A stretch of 64,000 bases of DNA from the NCBI GenBank assembly GCA_023374025.1, contig SIJG01000001.1, forward strand, positions 4,238,616 through 4,302,615, read 5' to 3'. Below are positions 47,490 to 59,539 of the stretch, in pieces. The notes under the pieces were generated by a model. The model was not told the DNA's origin. It did not search any database and saw only the letters and a list, made by a program, of their open reading frames with translations. The stretch's first letter is position 1; every line of letters begins with the position of its first letter. This DNA comes from Heterodera schachtii. Taxonomy: Eukaryota > Nematoda > Chromadorea > Rhabditida > Heteroderidae. Position numbers and translations under genes: made by a program.

Positions 47490-47689
47490 TTAAATGCTTT
47501 TAAAAAATACAACCAATAAAAAAATATTACCTTTTTAATGAGTATTATATAAATAAAATTAAAGAAATCCGATGGACAAAAAATCTTCTTTTTTTATTAA
47601 AATAAATATTAATTAAAAAAAGAAGTGACGCCATACGCGCAACAGAAAATGACTTTTGCCCTTCTGTTGTTGGGCAAACCTTCGCCGTT

Positions 47690-47825
47690 TTGCCATTGCC
47701 CAATTAATTCTCTTCCCTTTTTCATTTCCCCCGAGGCGATTAATTCTCTCCCCGCCCTCCGACATTTTCCCCCGAGGCGATTAATTCTCTCCCCGCCCTC
47801 CAACAGTTTCCCCCGAGGCGTTTCT
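47690..47825. repeat. Short tandem repeat (cccccgaggcgattaattctc)
   Basis: About 42-bp units with ttcccccgaggcgattaatt and ctctccccgccctcc occur two to three times. The U2 counterpart (about 41450) has one unit and the U1 counterpart none. Confidence 0.75.
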
Positions 47826-48559
47826 CCGATTCAGTAAAAATGACATAATAATGGCAACTTTTAATGGATGGGATGGAAAATTGGAGATAATGGTGAAAAA
47901 AAGAACGGACGATGGGCAAGGGAATGACACCAAAAAATGAAACAAAAATGTGGGACATTTTGGTGGACATGGGCCGACTGAGCGCCAAACATTGAGCACC
48001 AAAATCACTACTCTCCCCTAAATTTGCAAATTTTATCCCAAAAATGGTTGATCTAATGCCCTTAAAAATGAGAAAATAATCATAAAAATATTTCTAAAAT
48101 AGTCACATTTCATTTCTGTCAAATACCCGAGCAGTGCAATAGAAAATGATTAAATGATACAGTATGTTTTGATGGTAGTCTGATTTCCGATTTTCATATA
48201 GCTATTAATTCAAAGGAATACTTGCTAATTACCATATTTTCTTGTCATAAACAAATTTAACAATTAAAAAAAATATATGCCACAGTGTACTGTATCAATA
48301 GCGGTTACGATATACTTTAAAAACTGTATCATTGATGCATGGGATGGAAAATTGGAGTTAATTAATGCTGAAGAAATGAACAGTTCCAAAACTTTTGTAA
48401 CTGATTTGTTTTAGATATAAGCTTGAGATCGCCATTTTGCGAAAATACGGATCAGGATTACGGACTAGGCACACATACGGATTACGGACTAAAAACCCGG
48501 AAAAACCGTACTACGTAAAATTTTTGGATAAAATATATTAAAAAGATTTATATTCACAC

Positions 48560-48975
48560 ATGGGACACACTGCCACAATGCCAATCGGTTTCCCTTTACA
48601 ATGAATGCCAAACAGTAAAAAGAGGTCGATGAAATGACATCATTTTTTTGTCATCACCCTAACCAAATTGGAAGAGAGAACAAATGCACTTTGGTGGCAA
48701 TCACATTGCCCATTAATCAATCGATTTGGCCACACAATTGTTGGATTTGGCCACAAATTCCTCTCCAACCCCCCCTCTCGGGCTTTAATCTCTTGCCCCC
48801 GCCCCCTCACTTAACACAATGCGAATTGGCCAATTTTTGCCCTTTTGAATGCCAAACAGTAAAGAGAGGTCGATGAAATGACATGCTAAAATGCACTTTG
48901 GTGGCAATTACATTATCCATTCTTCAATCGATTTGGCCACACAATTGTTGGGTTTGGCCACAAATTCCTCCCCGC
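48560..48975. promoter_or_regulatory. Duplicated upstream region with ATGCCA motifs
   Basis: ATGCCA is at 48578, 48606 and 48849, that is 494, 466 and 223 bases before the start codon at 49072. Two of them sit in a direct repeat (gaatgccaaacagtaaa, gaggtcgatgaaatgacat) spaced 243 bases, and gcaat-c/t-acatt with cgatttggccacacaattgttgg is also doubled. ATGCCA is the dorsal-gland promoter motif described for Globodera effectors; its use here is inference. Confidence 0.45.
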
Positions 48976-49071
48976 TAGGCCAATTCTCCCCTCCTCCCCT
49001 CATCCAAAAATGGTGTATTTAAACCAATTTCGCCTTCCACGTAATCACTCTGCCAATTTGCTTGATTTGGC

Positions 49072-51834
49072 ATGGCACCTCTCTCCGCTCTTCTCCTGCT
49101 TCTGCCCATGCTTCTCAATGTGCAAAAAATTCCAGGTAAGCACTTCCCCCGGGGGCATTTTTGCTTGCTAAAGCTCGACAATTGAAAAACCTAGGCCTGG
49201 GACGATTATACGAAAATCCAGGCCGCCAGGATTTGTTACCGTATTTTCGAAAATAGAGCCACCCCCTCCATATTATCCAGGAAATTTAGAGGTATGCCTA
49301 ACCAGAACCTGGGCTTCCAGGTTTATCTGCTAAAGGTTTTTTTGGACAAAAAATTCGACAGAGTGCCAAAAAACATTACATGAACTTAGCTAGAGGGCAT
49401 TCTGAGCCCAGCAGGTCAAGTCCTCCCTAATGTGCACCCATTTTTCGTGCCCCGTTCAGATGAGTGCGTCCGATCGGATATGGATGCCGTGTATTCGGCA
49501 ATTTCGGCACTGGGGCCATGGAAAAGTCAGGCCGAAACTTTGGCACAAATTTGTTCACAGCTAAGCATTGCTCAAGCAGCGCTGTTGGTCAAAATGCATT
49601 GGGAATTTTTGGAGTCCAACCAAAATGGGAGGGAAGCAAAGGCACCGGCACAGTTCGACTTGGCATTTTTTGCGGAAGCATTGGAAGCCACGGTGGAAAT
49701 GGACGACGAGGGGAAGGAAGTGAAGTTGAGATGGGAAAAATTGAACGAATGGGCAACAAAAATGTGGGAAAAAGCAGAAAAGGAGGGAGACAAAGCCGAA
49801 AAGCATGCGGATAAAGCCGAAAGTGAGGGGGATAAAGCCGAAAAAACGGGAGATAAGGCTGAAAAAGAGGGAGAAAAAGCCGAAAAGCATGCGAATAAAG
49901 CCGAAAAAGAGGCGGATAAAGCCGAAAATGAGGTAGGTAAAGCCGAAAAGGAGGGAGATGAAGAGGAAGAGGAAGCACCAAAGGGTGGAGAGATGCCGGA
50001 GACATTTACCAAAGCAGAACTGAAAGCGGAAGAAATGGTGAAAAGGAAGAGAAGAAGGACCCCGGAGGAGAAGTAAGGATGGCGTTCAGGAGAAGAAAGG
50101 ACGAGAACGGCAATGAAGAGGTTGTGGTCACATTTGTGAAGAAAATTGAAGAGAATGGTGGACCATCGAAAAGGGAAGAAGAGGAAGAGTTGGAAGAAGA
50201 ATTGCGGAAGGAAGAAATGGTGCCAAAATTGGACAAGGAAACGGGCATTAATGCCAACTCGGCGGTGCCAATGGTGCAGGAATTCAATATGATGACAAAT
50301 AGGACAAAAACCAGCAGCAAAAGCGGTGCCAACTTGGACAAGCCAGCGGACAAGGAAAACGGCAGTAGTGCCAACTTGGCCAAGCCAGTGGTGCCAAAAG
50401 CTGACATGGCAAATGACAACGGTGCCAAGCCGGCCATACCAATGGTGCCGGAATTGGATATGATAACAAACAACAGCAGCAACAGCGATGCCAACTTGGC
50501 CAAGCCAGTTAGGCCGAAAGTTGGGTTGGCAAACGACAACAATGCCAAGCCGACCATGCCAATAATGATACCAGCCATTTTCTTGCCATCCCAGCGTGGA
50601 AAATTGTCTGCCTTTGAGAAGGCACACGAGAGGAGGAAAATGCTGAAAAAATCGCTTAGTAGTAATAGATCATTTAGACGCCAAAAGAGGGAAACGGCGG
50701 GCATGGAAAATGCCGTAGAAAACGTGGTGAGCGTGAAGGACGAACAGCAGCAAATCTTTGTGAGCATTGAAAAGATGACCACCTTGGGCATGATGGGCGA
50801 CGGCTTGGGCTTTCTGACAAAAGTGACCAATTTGGAAATTGTTGTGGCCAAGGCCGGGAAAAAACAGCAGGCCAAGGCGGTACCGTCGAGCGATTCCATG
50901 GCCGTAAATTGGACGGGTGAGAGAGGCAGGACTGAAAACGGAGGAACCAATTGGACGGTGGAGCGAGGCGAGACTGAAACGGGAAGCAAATTGAGGGCGC
51001 AGCGAATTGAGACTGAAAGTGGAGCCGATACAGTGGCCCGAGTCGGGACTGAAAATGAAGAGACAAATTGGCTGGTTGAACAAATTGGGACTGAAAATGT
51101 AGGCGCTGAAATGGAAATGGAAAGCCACGGGAGCCCCAAAGACTTGCCAATTGAGAACAGTGATGGAAATTGGGAAAAAAAGGCGGCAATCAAAGCGTAC
51201 TTGGAACATGGCATGGCAAATGCGAACGGGCACAAAAAATGGGAGAAGCTAGCCATGGTTTGGTACTCGGAACTGCTGTATTGGACGGCAAAGTGGATTG
51301 AGGTGGATCCACGGAAAACGATCCCACGGGAGGGGACGACGGTACCGGGGTTACTGTACCGTCATTTACGCCCCGCACATTTGCGTATATGCTTAAATTC
51401 GGTTCTAAATCTGTATGTGTTTTCCATTTTAATGACATAAATAACATTAAAATTGGGTATAATTAAGAGGTAATTAAACAATGATACATTCCAATTAGGC
51501 AACTTTTGAAATAATTGAGAAATGACCATTCATTGATCCTTTTTTAATGATTTTTCAAAAGTCTCGAAAGTCTCAAGGCCAAGGTGTGGTCAAGAATTTC
51601 TAGGCCATAGATAATATAAGGCCTCCAAGCTCGCGTAATTTCCAAAAAAAAAAACAAAAAAAAAATTAAGACTTTGAAAAATCGAATGGCGGGCGCCAAG
51701 CCGGAGCTGGCCCGGGCACTCATATTCTCCAACACGGGATTAGCCGCTTTTGAAGAATTGAAAAATGAAGTGATCAAATGTGTTGAGAAGATGATCAAAC
51801 TGAAAGAATGGATCGGAAATGTCGACAAAATATG
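49072..51834 (+). CDS. Secreted repeat-rich effector-like protein, one frame break
   Basis: Exons 49072-49135, 49415-50073 region, 50079-51341 and 51671-51834. Exon 1 encodes a signal peptide (MAPLSALLLLLPMLLNVQK). The first domain (DMDAVYSAISALGPWKSQ to LNEWATKMW) is helical; then about nine exact 7-residue units (DKAEKEG type, nucleotides 49770-49960), an acidic stretch and a basic run (KRKRRRTPEEK) ending in TAA at 50074. The following frame, shifted by two, stays open for 421 codons: NLAKPVVPK / NLAKPVRPK repeats, NWTVERGETETG-like repeats, an HKKWEKLAMVWYSELLYW segment, and in-phase splicing (ACG|GTACCG) to ALIFSNTGLAAFEELKNEV and a stop. I take it as one gene broken or misread near 50060-50076; two separate proteins remain possible. 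No family recognised. Confidence 0.65.
49770..49963 (+). repeat. 21-bp in-frame repeat (7-residue KAE units)
   Basis: Nine units of gataaagccgaaaagga-g-g type encode D/E/N-K-A-E-K/N/S-x-x. The 7-residue period matches coiled-coil heptads, with alanine at one fixed position. Confidence 0.9.
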
Positions 51835-51839
51835 ATCAT

Positions 51840-54800
51840 TTGGAAGCCGAATTTATCGGATTTACCACACATCCATTAGGATTTTCTCTCTTTTTTCAGG
51901 TGTTCGTTAGTTTTTTCCCGGGTTTTAGTTAGTGTAAGTTTTTGCATATTATTTTTTCCGTTCAGTAGACATTGTTTTTTAAGGTTAAATTAGTTTTAAG
52001 CCAATTTAAATTGAAATTCAAATTTTATGGAATGATTTTTCAAATTTTCACCATTTCGGCCACCTCAAAATGCGTACTTTACTATCATTTAACTAATTTT
52101 TTTTTTTTTTTGTTGTTGTTTATTGTACATATTTCTCTATTTTTGTGCATAAAACTTAACTGTCACAAGATAAACAAAGAAAAAAACATTGAAATTTTGG
52201 AGATAAGGTTAAGAAACGAACGGATAGTGTGGGCAAGAGAACGACACCAAAAAATGTAGCCAAAATTTGGGGAATTTTGGCGGACAAAAAGCCGATTGAG
52301 CGCCAACCTCATTCAAATTGATCCAAAGCTCTTAAAAAGCGAGAAAATAATTCTAGTTTTTTCCAAATTTGCAATTTGTCGCGCCCCCCCCCCCCCCCAA
52401 AAAAAATCATCAATTTGGAGGACTTTTAGGAACACAAATTGAGAAATCGAGTGGATTTGACGGCATTTAGAAGAAATTTGGCATAATTTTTTTTAATTGG
52501 TAATTTTCTAGTTTTTATGAAAAATTTAGCAAAATTTTTTGGAAATTTGACCCCTAAGAATTGGAAAAATTTCACAAAAATTCTTCCCAAATTTTTTTTC
52601 TTATTCCATATTTGCTAAGAAAATATTTTGTAACTGCAATAATAGAATAAAATTGTTTGCGTTAATTTTAAATTATTTTCAAATTAAAAACAGCTATTTA
52701 AAAAATTACATCCCCTAAATTTAGAACTTTTTCGCCACTATTTTGCCACTATTTTGGCATTTTTTGATCACTTTTAGTTAATTATTTTAGGATTTTTTGC
52801 CACTAAAAATCCGGGCCCTAGTCATAAATGGCCGATCCAATGCCCTATTTGCAAATTATCCCCCCCCCCCACAAAAAAATGATCAATTTGGAGGATTTTA
52901 GGGACAAAAATTGAGTAATCGAATGGATTTGACGGCATTTTAGAAGAAATTTGGCATAAATTTAAAAAAATGCTAGTAAGTAAGTTCAAAAGCAATTAAG
53001 AGGAAACGGAATGAATGAATGGGATAGAAAATTGAAGATAATAATTTTAAGAAACGAACGGACGAATGGACACTGAATTCTTTTTAATTTTTTATTTAAA
53101 ATTATTATTTAATATTTTATTTACGCTTTTTCTTTTGTAAGCTTTCGAAATGTTGTCCATTCCAAAGAGTAGAACAAGGAATTTTTTTTTTCTGTTGTCC
53201 AATTTTATGACTATAAAATTTTGCAGCATCAAGAACAATTAAAATGGTCGTCGCTTCACTAAAAATGGGCAATAATTATTTAATTGTTTCTCTTTTTTTT
53301 TTTTGCTAAATTTCATTATTTATTATTATTTTTTAATATTTAAAAAACTTTAAACACAAAAACCTTTTCAAAAAAATTTCTGATTCTTTGATTTCTGAGA
53401 CAAAAACTCCATTGGGAATAAATTGAGTAAGCCATAATTAGGGCTACGATTTTTAGGTTTTTGCCTATTTTTTCCTGAGCTCCCATGGCCGAAACTCACG
53501 AAAAACATGTTGTTGTTTTTTGTCGTTGTTAAGCTACATTTCGAGTTATTAGTGCCTATTTTCTAGGTGTTTATTTTTAGAGCCTAAAAACCTAAAAAAA
53601 AATTTTGAAAGAACCTATTTTTGCCTATTTTTGCGTTTTGTCCAAAATTTGTTAACAAAGTGCAATAAAAGTACACCCCCTAAGAAGCGATCCCAAAAAT
53701 TTTAAAAAATATACCCCTAAAAATTGACCAAAATTTCAGAAATTATTCCCTTAAGAAATGAAAAAAATTTTTCACAAAAAATTCGTCTCCAAAATTTATT
53801 TATTTAATTTCTTGACAATAATTTTTGATTTTAAAATTATTTAGCTTAATACTGATTTGGCTTAATTTTTTTTTGTCATTTTACACCCTTTCAAACTTTT
53901 TAGGGCCTATTTTCGCATTTTTAGTGCCTATTTTTGGGGTTTTTTAGAGCCTAAAGCCTACCTATTTTGGCAGTTTTTAGAGCCTAAAAAAGCCCTAGCC
54001 ATAATATTAAACAATTTTAATTTCTTAAAAATGCTCAGAACCTTAATTTTTTTGTAAGAATGGTTTTTTTTCTATGAAATATTGTAAAAAATACATATTT
54101 TAAATTGTTTACAAATTTTTGCCTTAACAGAATTAACTTTGGAAGTTCTTTTCAAAAAAAATGTCCTTTAATATATAAAAAATTTATTTCCTAATAAATT
54201 ATCTTGTCTCTTAATTTACAAAAAAAAAAAAAAACAAGGTTATAAGTTCTAATGAGAAAGAAGAAATAATGTTTTTTGGATTTTTCGATTTTTTGAATGA
54301 ATTATTTTTCCAAATTTTTTTTAACTAATTTTTTTTCTAGGCCCAGAATATATATAATAAATTCTTTTCAATTTTTTCAATTTAAATAATTAAATTTAGA
54401 ATGCCTTTGCAGCAACAAAAAAAAATGCCCTTAAAAATATATAAAATTTATTTCCCTAATAAATTTCTTATCTTTTAAATTGCAAAAAAAAAAAGAAGAA
54501 GTTTTTGCTGCTTTTTATGTAAAGTCAGCAAAAAAAATATAATTGTCTAAAATTCACTTCACTCAACTCACATAAAAATTTATCATCTGGCTTTAATTTG
54601 CCAAAAAGAAAGAAAAGCCGCCGAATTCATTCACTTTTCTTCTTTTTGTCGTCGTCCGTCCGTCCGCCCCCTCCCCCAAACATTTTTGTTTTCACCCCAA
54701 AAAATTTGATCTGTGCTTTGGCCAATTCTGCTGCTGGCTGATCTTTCAACTTTTACACCCCCTGGAAAAATTTCGTTTTTTTTTTTTGAATTTTTAGCTT

Positions 54801-55460
54801 AAATTTTTCATATGTATTAAATTTTAAAATTCTTTTTTTAGATTAAATGAATTTTATTAGGCTTTTTAAGTTAATCCTTTTTCAACCCCGTTAAAATTTA
54901 TGATTTTTTTCAGTTTTAAGCCTTGAATATATAAATTTTTGGAGGATGAAGGTGGCCATGGTTAAATTCAATTTTGGGATATTTAAATTTGAATTTAAAT
55001 TTTGGGTTATTTTTTTTTTTACGGAAGGTTCTCGAAAGTTCAAAACTTATTTAAAAATATTTTTTAAATCTTGAATAAACTATTGAAGTGTCTAATTTTG
55101 ATTGTTTTTTTTTATTTTTCTTAGCGTTATAATTAGCAAACTCTATTTTTAGTAATTTTTAGCAAAATTTCATGGCATTTAACGTGCCATAATTTTTTTT
55201 TTTGAAACATGATATGCCATTTCGTGAGAAAAAGCCATTTATGGTTAATGCCAAAGAAATTTGAGTTGCTACGACGAGCCCATTCATTGTAATTGAAAAG
55301 GCATTAGTTTTTGCAGCAAATTTTCATTTGAACAAAATGCCTCAGGGCAAAATCGATAAATTCATTTAAATTTACAATTTAATTTAATTTAATTTTAAAT
55401 ACATATTTGAATAGAAAAAAGCGGATGTGACTTAATCACTTGCAACATTTTTACATTTAA
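51840..55460. other. Repeat-rich intergenic region
   Basis: No supported gene. It holds a copy of the dispersed 'aaacgaacgga' repeat (52185-52310 and 53010-53070), two related blocks with a C-run followed by aatcatcaatttggaggac (52384 and 52860), the third 'gcctatttttgcc' block (53440-54000), and long T-rich tracts to 55200. Confidence 0.5.
53440..54000. repeat. Dispersed 'gcctatttttgcc' element, copy 3
   Basis: tttttgcctattttt, gtgcctattttctagg and acaccccctaagaagcgatcccaaaaat match the copy at 4655-5190 in the same orientation, with greater divergence. Confidence 0.6.
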
Positions 55461-55465
55461 TAAAT

Positions 55466-58400
55466 ATGGATGAAGCAGAGAATTTGGACACATTTGAACG
55501 CTATTTCTACCTCATAAACGGTATGATGATAGCTAATGAATGATACGGTATTTTTTGTTGGTCAGAAGGGTACTGTATTAGGCTGGAAGAAAATAATGCC
55601 TTACAAATTAGGCCTTTTTCCGAAATAAGGCAAGAAAAATTTGGAAGATTTGTTAATTTTCGGCAAAAAATTTTTATTACGAATTAAAAAATTAATTTTA
55701 TTTTTATATTGCAGTTTTTTAGGCCAAAAAATTAGGGAATAATAAAATAATCAAAATATAAAAATTATTTTAAAATAGGGAAATTAAAAAAATTATTTTG
55801 GCTTATCTTTGGGTCTTTGGCGCCCTATGTCCTTTTAAAATTTAATTTGATCCTGACCACGTAGAAAAACTTATAAAAATACCGATGTTTCGGTTTTGTC
55901 CGGGACCGGGACCAGTCCCGGGTTTTTTCCCGGTTTTCCCAGCCAAATATTCCCGGTTTTTCAACCCGAAAAGGTCCCGGTCCCGGTTAAGCCCAAAATT
56001 CCCGGTCCCGCTCTACTCTATATAAAATCTTAATTTTAAATACAAATTTGTCCACTTCTGCTTACAAATTATTCAATAATTTGTTTTGTCGTGTTGGCAT
56101 TTTGTCCTCCCTCAAACCAATTCAAATTATCTCCGATCATTTTTAAAATTTGATTTGGCATTAAAATTAAATTAATTAATAGGTTTCGTTGGTGCTGCAT
56201 TGAATTCAATTGTTCTGCTGATCGGACTGCTAAAAGTGGACACTGCGGATAAGCCAAGACAAGTGGGAAAAAAATTTTGATTTTCAAATTTAATCCCATC
56301 CCAACTCATTGCGATCGGCTGAGAAAATTTTGAAATATATCTTAAATTAATTGTTTTAATTTATTTAATCCCATTCCAGATCATTGTGATCAGCATGACT
56401 TTGGCTGATTTATTGACCTGCCTCTTTTACATGCTGACCAGACCATATAAGTTTTTATTTTCTTAATTTAAATTTTATTGAATTGATATTTTCTTTTCCA
56501 AACTAAATTTAAAAATCACTCACCTTAAAGTTTACATTAACCATCAAATGGAAATTTTCAACAAAAAACACCCATAACTTTTGTCAAAGTAAACCAAATT
56601 AGACATTCTTGGTATCATTCGATAGCCCTAACATTTCTCTATTAGAACATCTAAATTTCAAAAAATTTGGTCCAGTTTCAGCAAAGTTATGGCCAAAAGT
56701 ACGCAAGGTACCAAGTTTTCACACATTTTTGGCCATAACTTTTTTTTAAACTCAATAAATTTTTGTAATTTTGCAGGCTAGTAGAAGACACGTAGGGCTA
56801 TTGAATAATAGCAAAAAAATAAAAAAAACTTGGCCAAATGTTTTGAAATTTAGATGATCTAATAGAGAAACGTTAGGGCTATCGAATGATACCAAGAATG
56901 TCTAATTTGGTTGACCTTGACAAAAGTTATGGGCAGTTTTTTGTTGGAAATTTCCATTTGATGGTTTTTTATATAACGACATAGCACCTAATTAATCCCC
57001 AACTATTTTCGGCACATGTTGTTTTGTTCATCAACCATATCACAAAAAAGGTTTTTGGACATTTTTTCTGAACTCGAGACTGTGAGACTCAATTGTCTTG
57101 GACCTGTATTTCTTTAATTAACTTTTTCAGAATTTTACCAATGAAATTTTAATTTTTCAAAAATTTTACCAATTTTAATTTTCCAAATTATTTTTACACA
57201 TCAATCGGCTGCCAGCATCACTTTGTCACCCTTATTATGTGTGCATTGTTACTCCTCAACTGTGCAGTTGCGTATGTCTTCTGTGGATTAACGTAAAAAA
57301 TTAGGGAATTATTTTACTCGGACTAATAAAATCATATAAAAATTAAAATATATATTTTTTTTTTGAATGGGTATTTAATTAATAAAATGTGCTAATTTTT
57401 CAACTAAAAATTGAAGAAAATGCAAAAAAAAAAAAAAGAGTTGAGAAATCGTAATCATTCATTTTTTTAAAAAAGGCTAAATTATTTATTTTTTAATATT
57501 TTATTTTTAATTGATTATTAAAATATAAATATTTTTAATATAAATTATTCTACCAATTTCAGGTTGACAAATTGATTTTCATTGGCCGTCCTCTCCACTA
57601 TTATCAGCTGGTGAAGCGCGATCGGGTTCTCATTCTGATTGCATTGTCATGGCTTTGTTTGATCAGTCTGGTGATCACACTTTACTCATTTATGGAGATT
57701 AAAGTAAATTTAATTAATTTAATTTTTAAAATAATACTTATTAATTATAATAATTTGATGCTATCACTGATCATAATTACTGCTGAATCTTTTAATTTGG
57801 TCTATTATTATTTGAATAAATCGCTAAATCAAAATCTGTATTAAAAATATCTGAAAAAATGATCAGTTTGGTTGGCATTGGCACTTTTTCGACAAAAAGC
57901 CTGGTTTGAGAAGAATTTTATATTTTTAGACTGTAATGTTTGAACAAATAATAACCCAATCCTTGGAAATTAAAGAAAATGATTTTGTTTGAAAAGTTAC
58001 AATTAATTTAGCTTTTATATTTTTATTTAATTTTATTTTTACAATTTTCACTGCTTTTGCGTTTTAAAAATATTGGATTTTTCATTAAAAAAAGAATTTA
58101 TGAACTATTTATCTAATGTTTTCTCCATATTTTAGCATCCATGTGACAACGTTGAATTGTCCGCTAAAACTTATCTGTTCATTTGTCTACTGTATGTGTC
58201 GACCATTACCGTATCATTCATCGTCTCAGCCATCATCTACTGTATCGCGCGGAATTCAACACGAATCCGATCAACGGCTTATGCAACGCGTTCGGTATTT
58301 GTGAAATGGGAAAGTATAATTCAATTCATAATTTTTTTAAAATTACGGTATAAAAAATTGAAATACGGTATTAAAATATTTTTTTTTAATTTTAAATTAT

Positions 58401-59532
58401 GGTGAGGAAATGAAGAAAATATCTGAGCCGAAAATTTTTTGAAAGGGTTGCGGTATTTTTCATACTATATATTATATAAAACTTATATGGAAATATAGAA
58501 ATTTTGACTATGAGACAGCCAGAGTACTACGGTATTAGAATTCAACTGTAGAAAAAAAGAAATTTTCATCACTGAGTTTTTTGCTTTCCACAGCGCCTGT
58601 TCAAGCAGCTGTTTTTCGTGTTCTCCAGCACCGCATGGACATTCGCCACCTGCTTACCGTACCGGTTACTGTACCTTGGCATCACATTTCTGTACAAAGA
58701 CAGTAGACCATCGCCACTGATTGGCCTACTGATCAACATTTCTTATTATTTGCTCGTCATTGGCATTGTGGTGAGCTTGATCAGAGTCAAATGCAAAAAC
58801 TGATCGATCAATGCATTTTTACAGGTTAACCCACTGATCACCATCGTCACACAACGGTTGCGCAAAAAAATAATTTTTTTAGAATTTATCTGAAAATTCA
58901 GAGGCTTAAAAAAAATTTGGAAATTTAGTTTTTTTTTTAGGTTGTACCGATATTGGCTGACCCGGTTTTGGTGGTGGGTGGCAGCCTGGCTTGGCCTAAG
59001 CCAAAAGTAGGAATTTTAAATAAATTTAAGCCTAGAGAGCTCAATCCTTTCTTCGCCCCCGATATTTTTAAATTTAAAATTTGATTTTTTTTTTATTTTA
59101 GAGTTTTGGAATAAATTTTTTTCGATTTCAAAGGCTACAAAAAAACCAAATTGAAGTTTTTGACTAATGACCCCTGGCGGCCTAATTAAACAAAGCTCAT
59201 TAGCTGTCGCTTTTCGTAACCAAATTTAGCACAGAATTGGCATCGCCCAGCGCAACAACAGCACATTGGTGTCCTTCACGGACCGACGGCATTCCGAGCA
59301 TTTGCTGTACAGCAAATGTGCCATTGCTAACGCTGAGCACGGCACGAGGAGGCCAAACAGCCGATCCATAACAATCAATGCTAATGACTTATACGAAGGC
59401 ACAAGAAGCAAAAGTGCCAAAAAATGGCGTACAAAAACGGGGAAAAGCGCGGCACGGTTAACCCAATCGTTGAAAATGGCGACGGACAAAGGCATCGATT
59501 CAGAAAATCGGCAAAATTGTCAGGAAATTTGA
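55466..59532 (+). CDS. Rhodopsin-like 7TM receptor
   Basis: Exons: 55466-55520, 56183-56262, 56380-56449, about 57216-57292, 57563-57703, 58136-58294, 58594-58770, 58825-58856, 58941 to about 58977, and 59230-59532. TM1: FVGAALNSIVLLIGLLKV; TM2: IIVISMTLADLLTCLFYML; TM3: FVTLIMCALLLLNCAVAYVF; a DRY-box variant and loop VDKLIFIGRPLHYYQLVKRD; TM4: VLILIALSWLCLISLVITLY; TM5: FICLLYVSTITVSFIVSAI; TM6: WTFATCLPYRLLYL; TM7: NISYYLLVIGIV with NPLIT in place of NPxxY. The cytoplasmic tail has LYRYWLTRFWWW and a basic last exon. Ligand unknown; probably a peptide or nematode chemosensory-type class A receptor. The N-terminus is only about 20 residues. Phases agree except around exon 4 (TM3), where I could not find matching donor and acceptor, and the join to the last exon uses a GTGGCA donor. 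Confidence 0.82.
55885..56027. mobile_element. 'cccggtttt' MITE relative in receptor intron 1
   Basis: gggaccgggaccagtcccggg, tttttcccggtttt and the right end aaaattcccggtcccgctctactcta match the MITE at 17130-17260. The left terminus is not recognisable. Confidence 0.6.
56539..56966. mobile_element. 428-bp foldback element in receptor intron 3
   Basis: aaccatcaaatggaaattttcaacaaaaaac at the left pairs with gttttttgttggaaatttccatttgatggtt at the right; the arms extend over about 150 bases (cattcttggtatcattcgatagccctaac and its complement). Confidence 0.9.
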
Positions 59533-59539
59533 ATTTTTT

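Noticed and set aside
37110..48008. Hydrophobic minus-strand frames (PQIFVLFIFLVSFP) upstream of U1-U3 as secreted peptides
   Set aside because: Frame is not kept in the U3 copy, and the DNA is a dispersed repeat also found at 26815 and 52185.
49572..51256. Long minus-strand open frames (351 and 416 codons) opposite the secreted gene
   Set aside because: They mirror the repeat-rich plus-strand coding frames (few Leu/Ser/Pro-complement stops) and lack splice logic; the plus strand has a signal peptide and in-phase exons.
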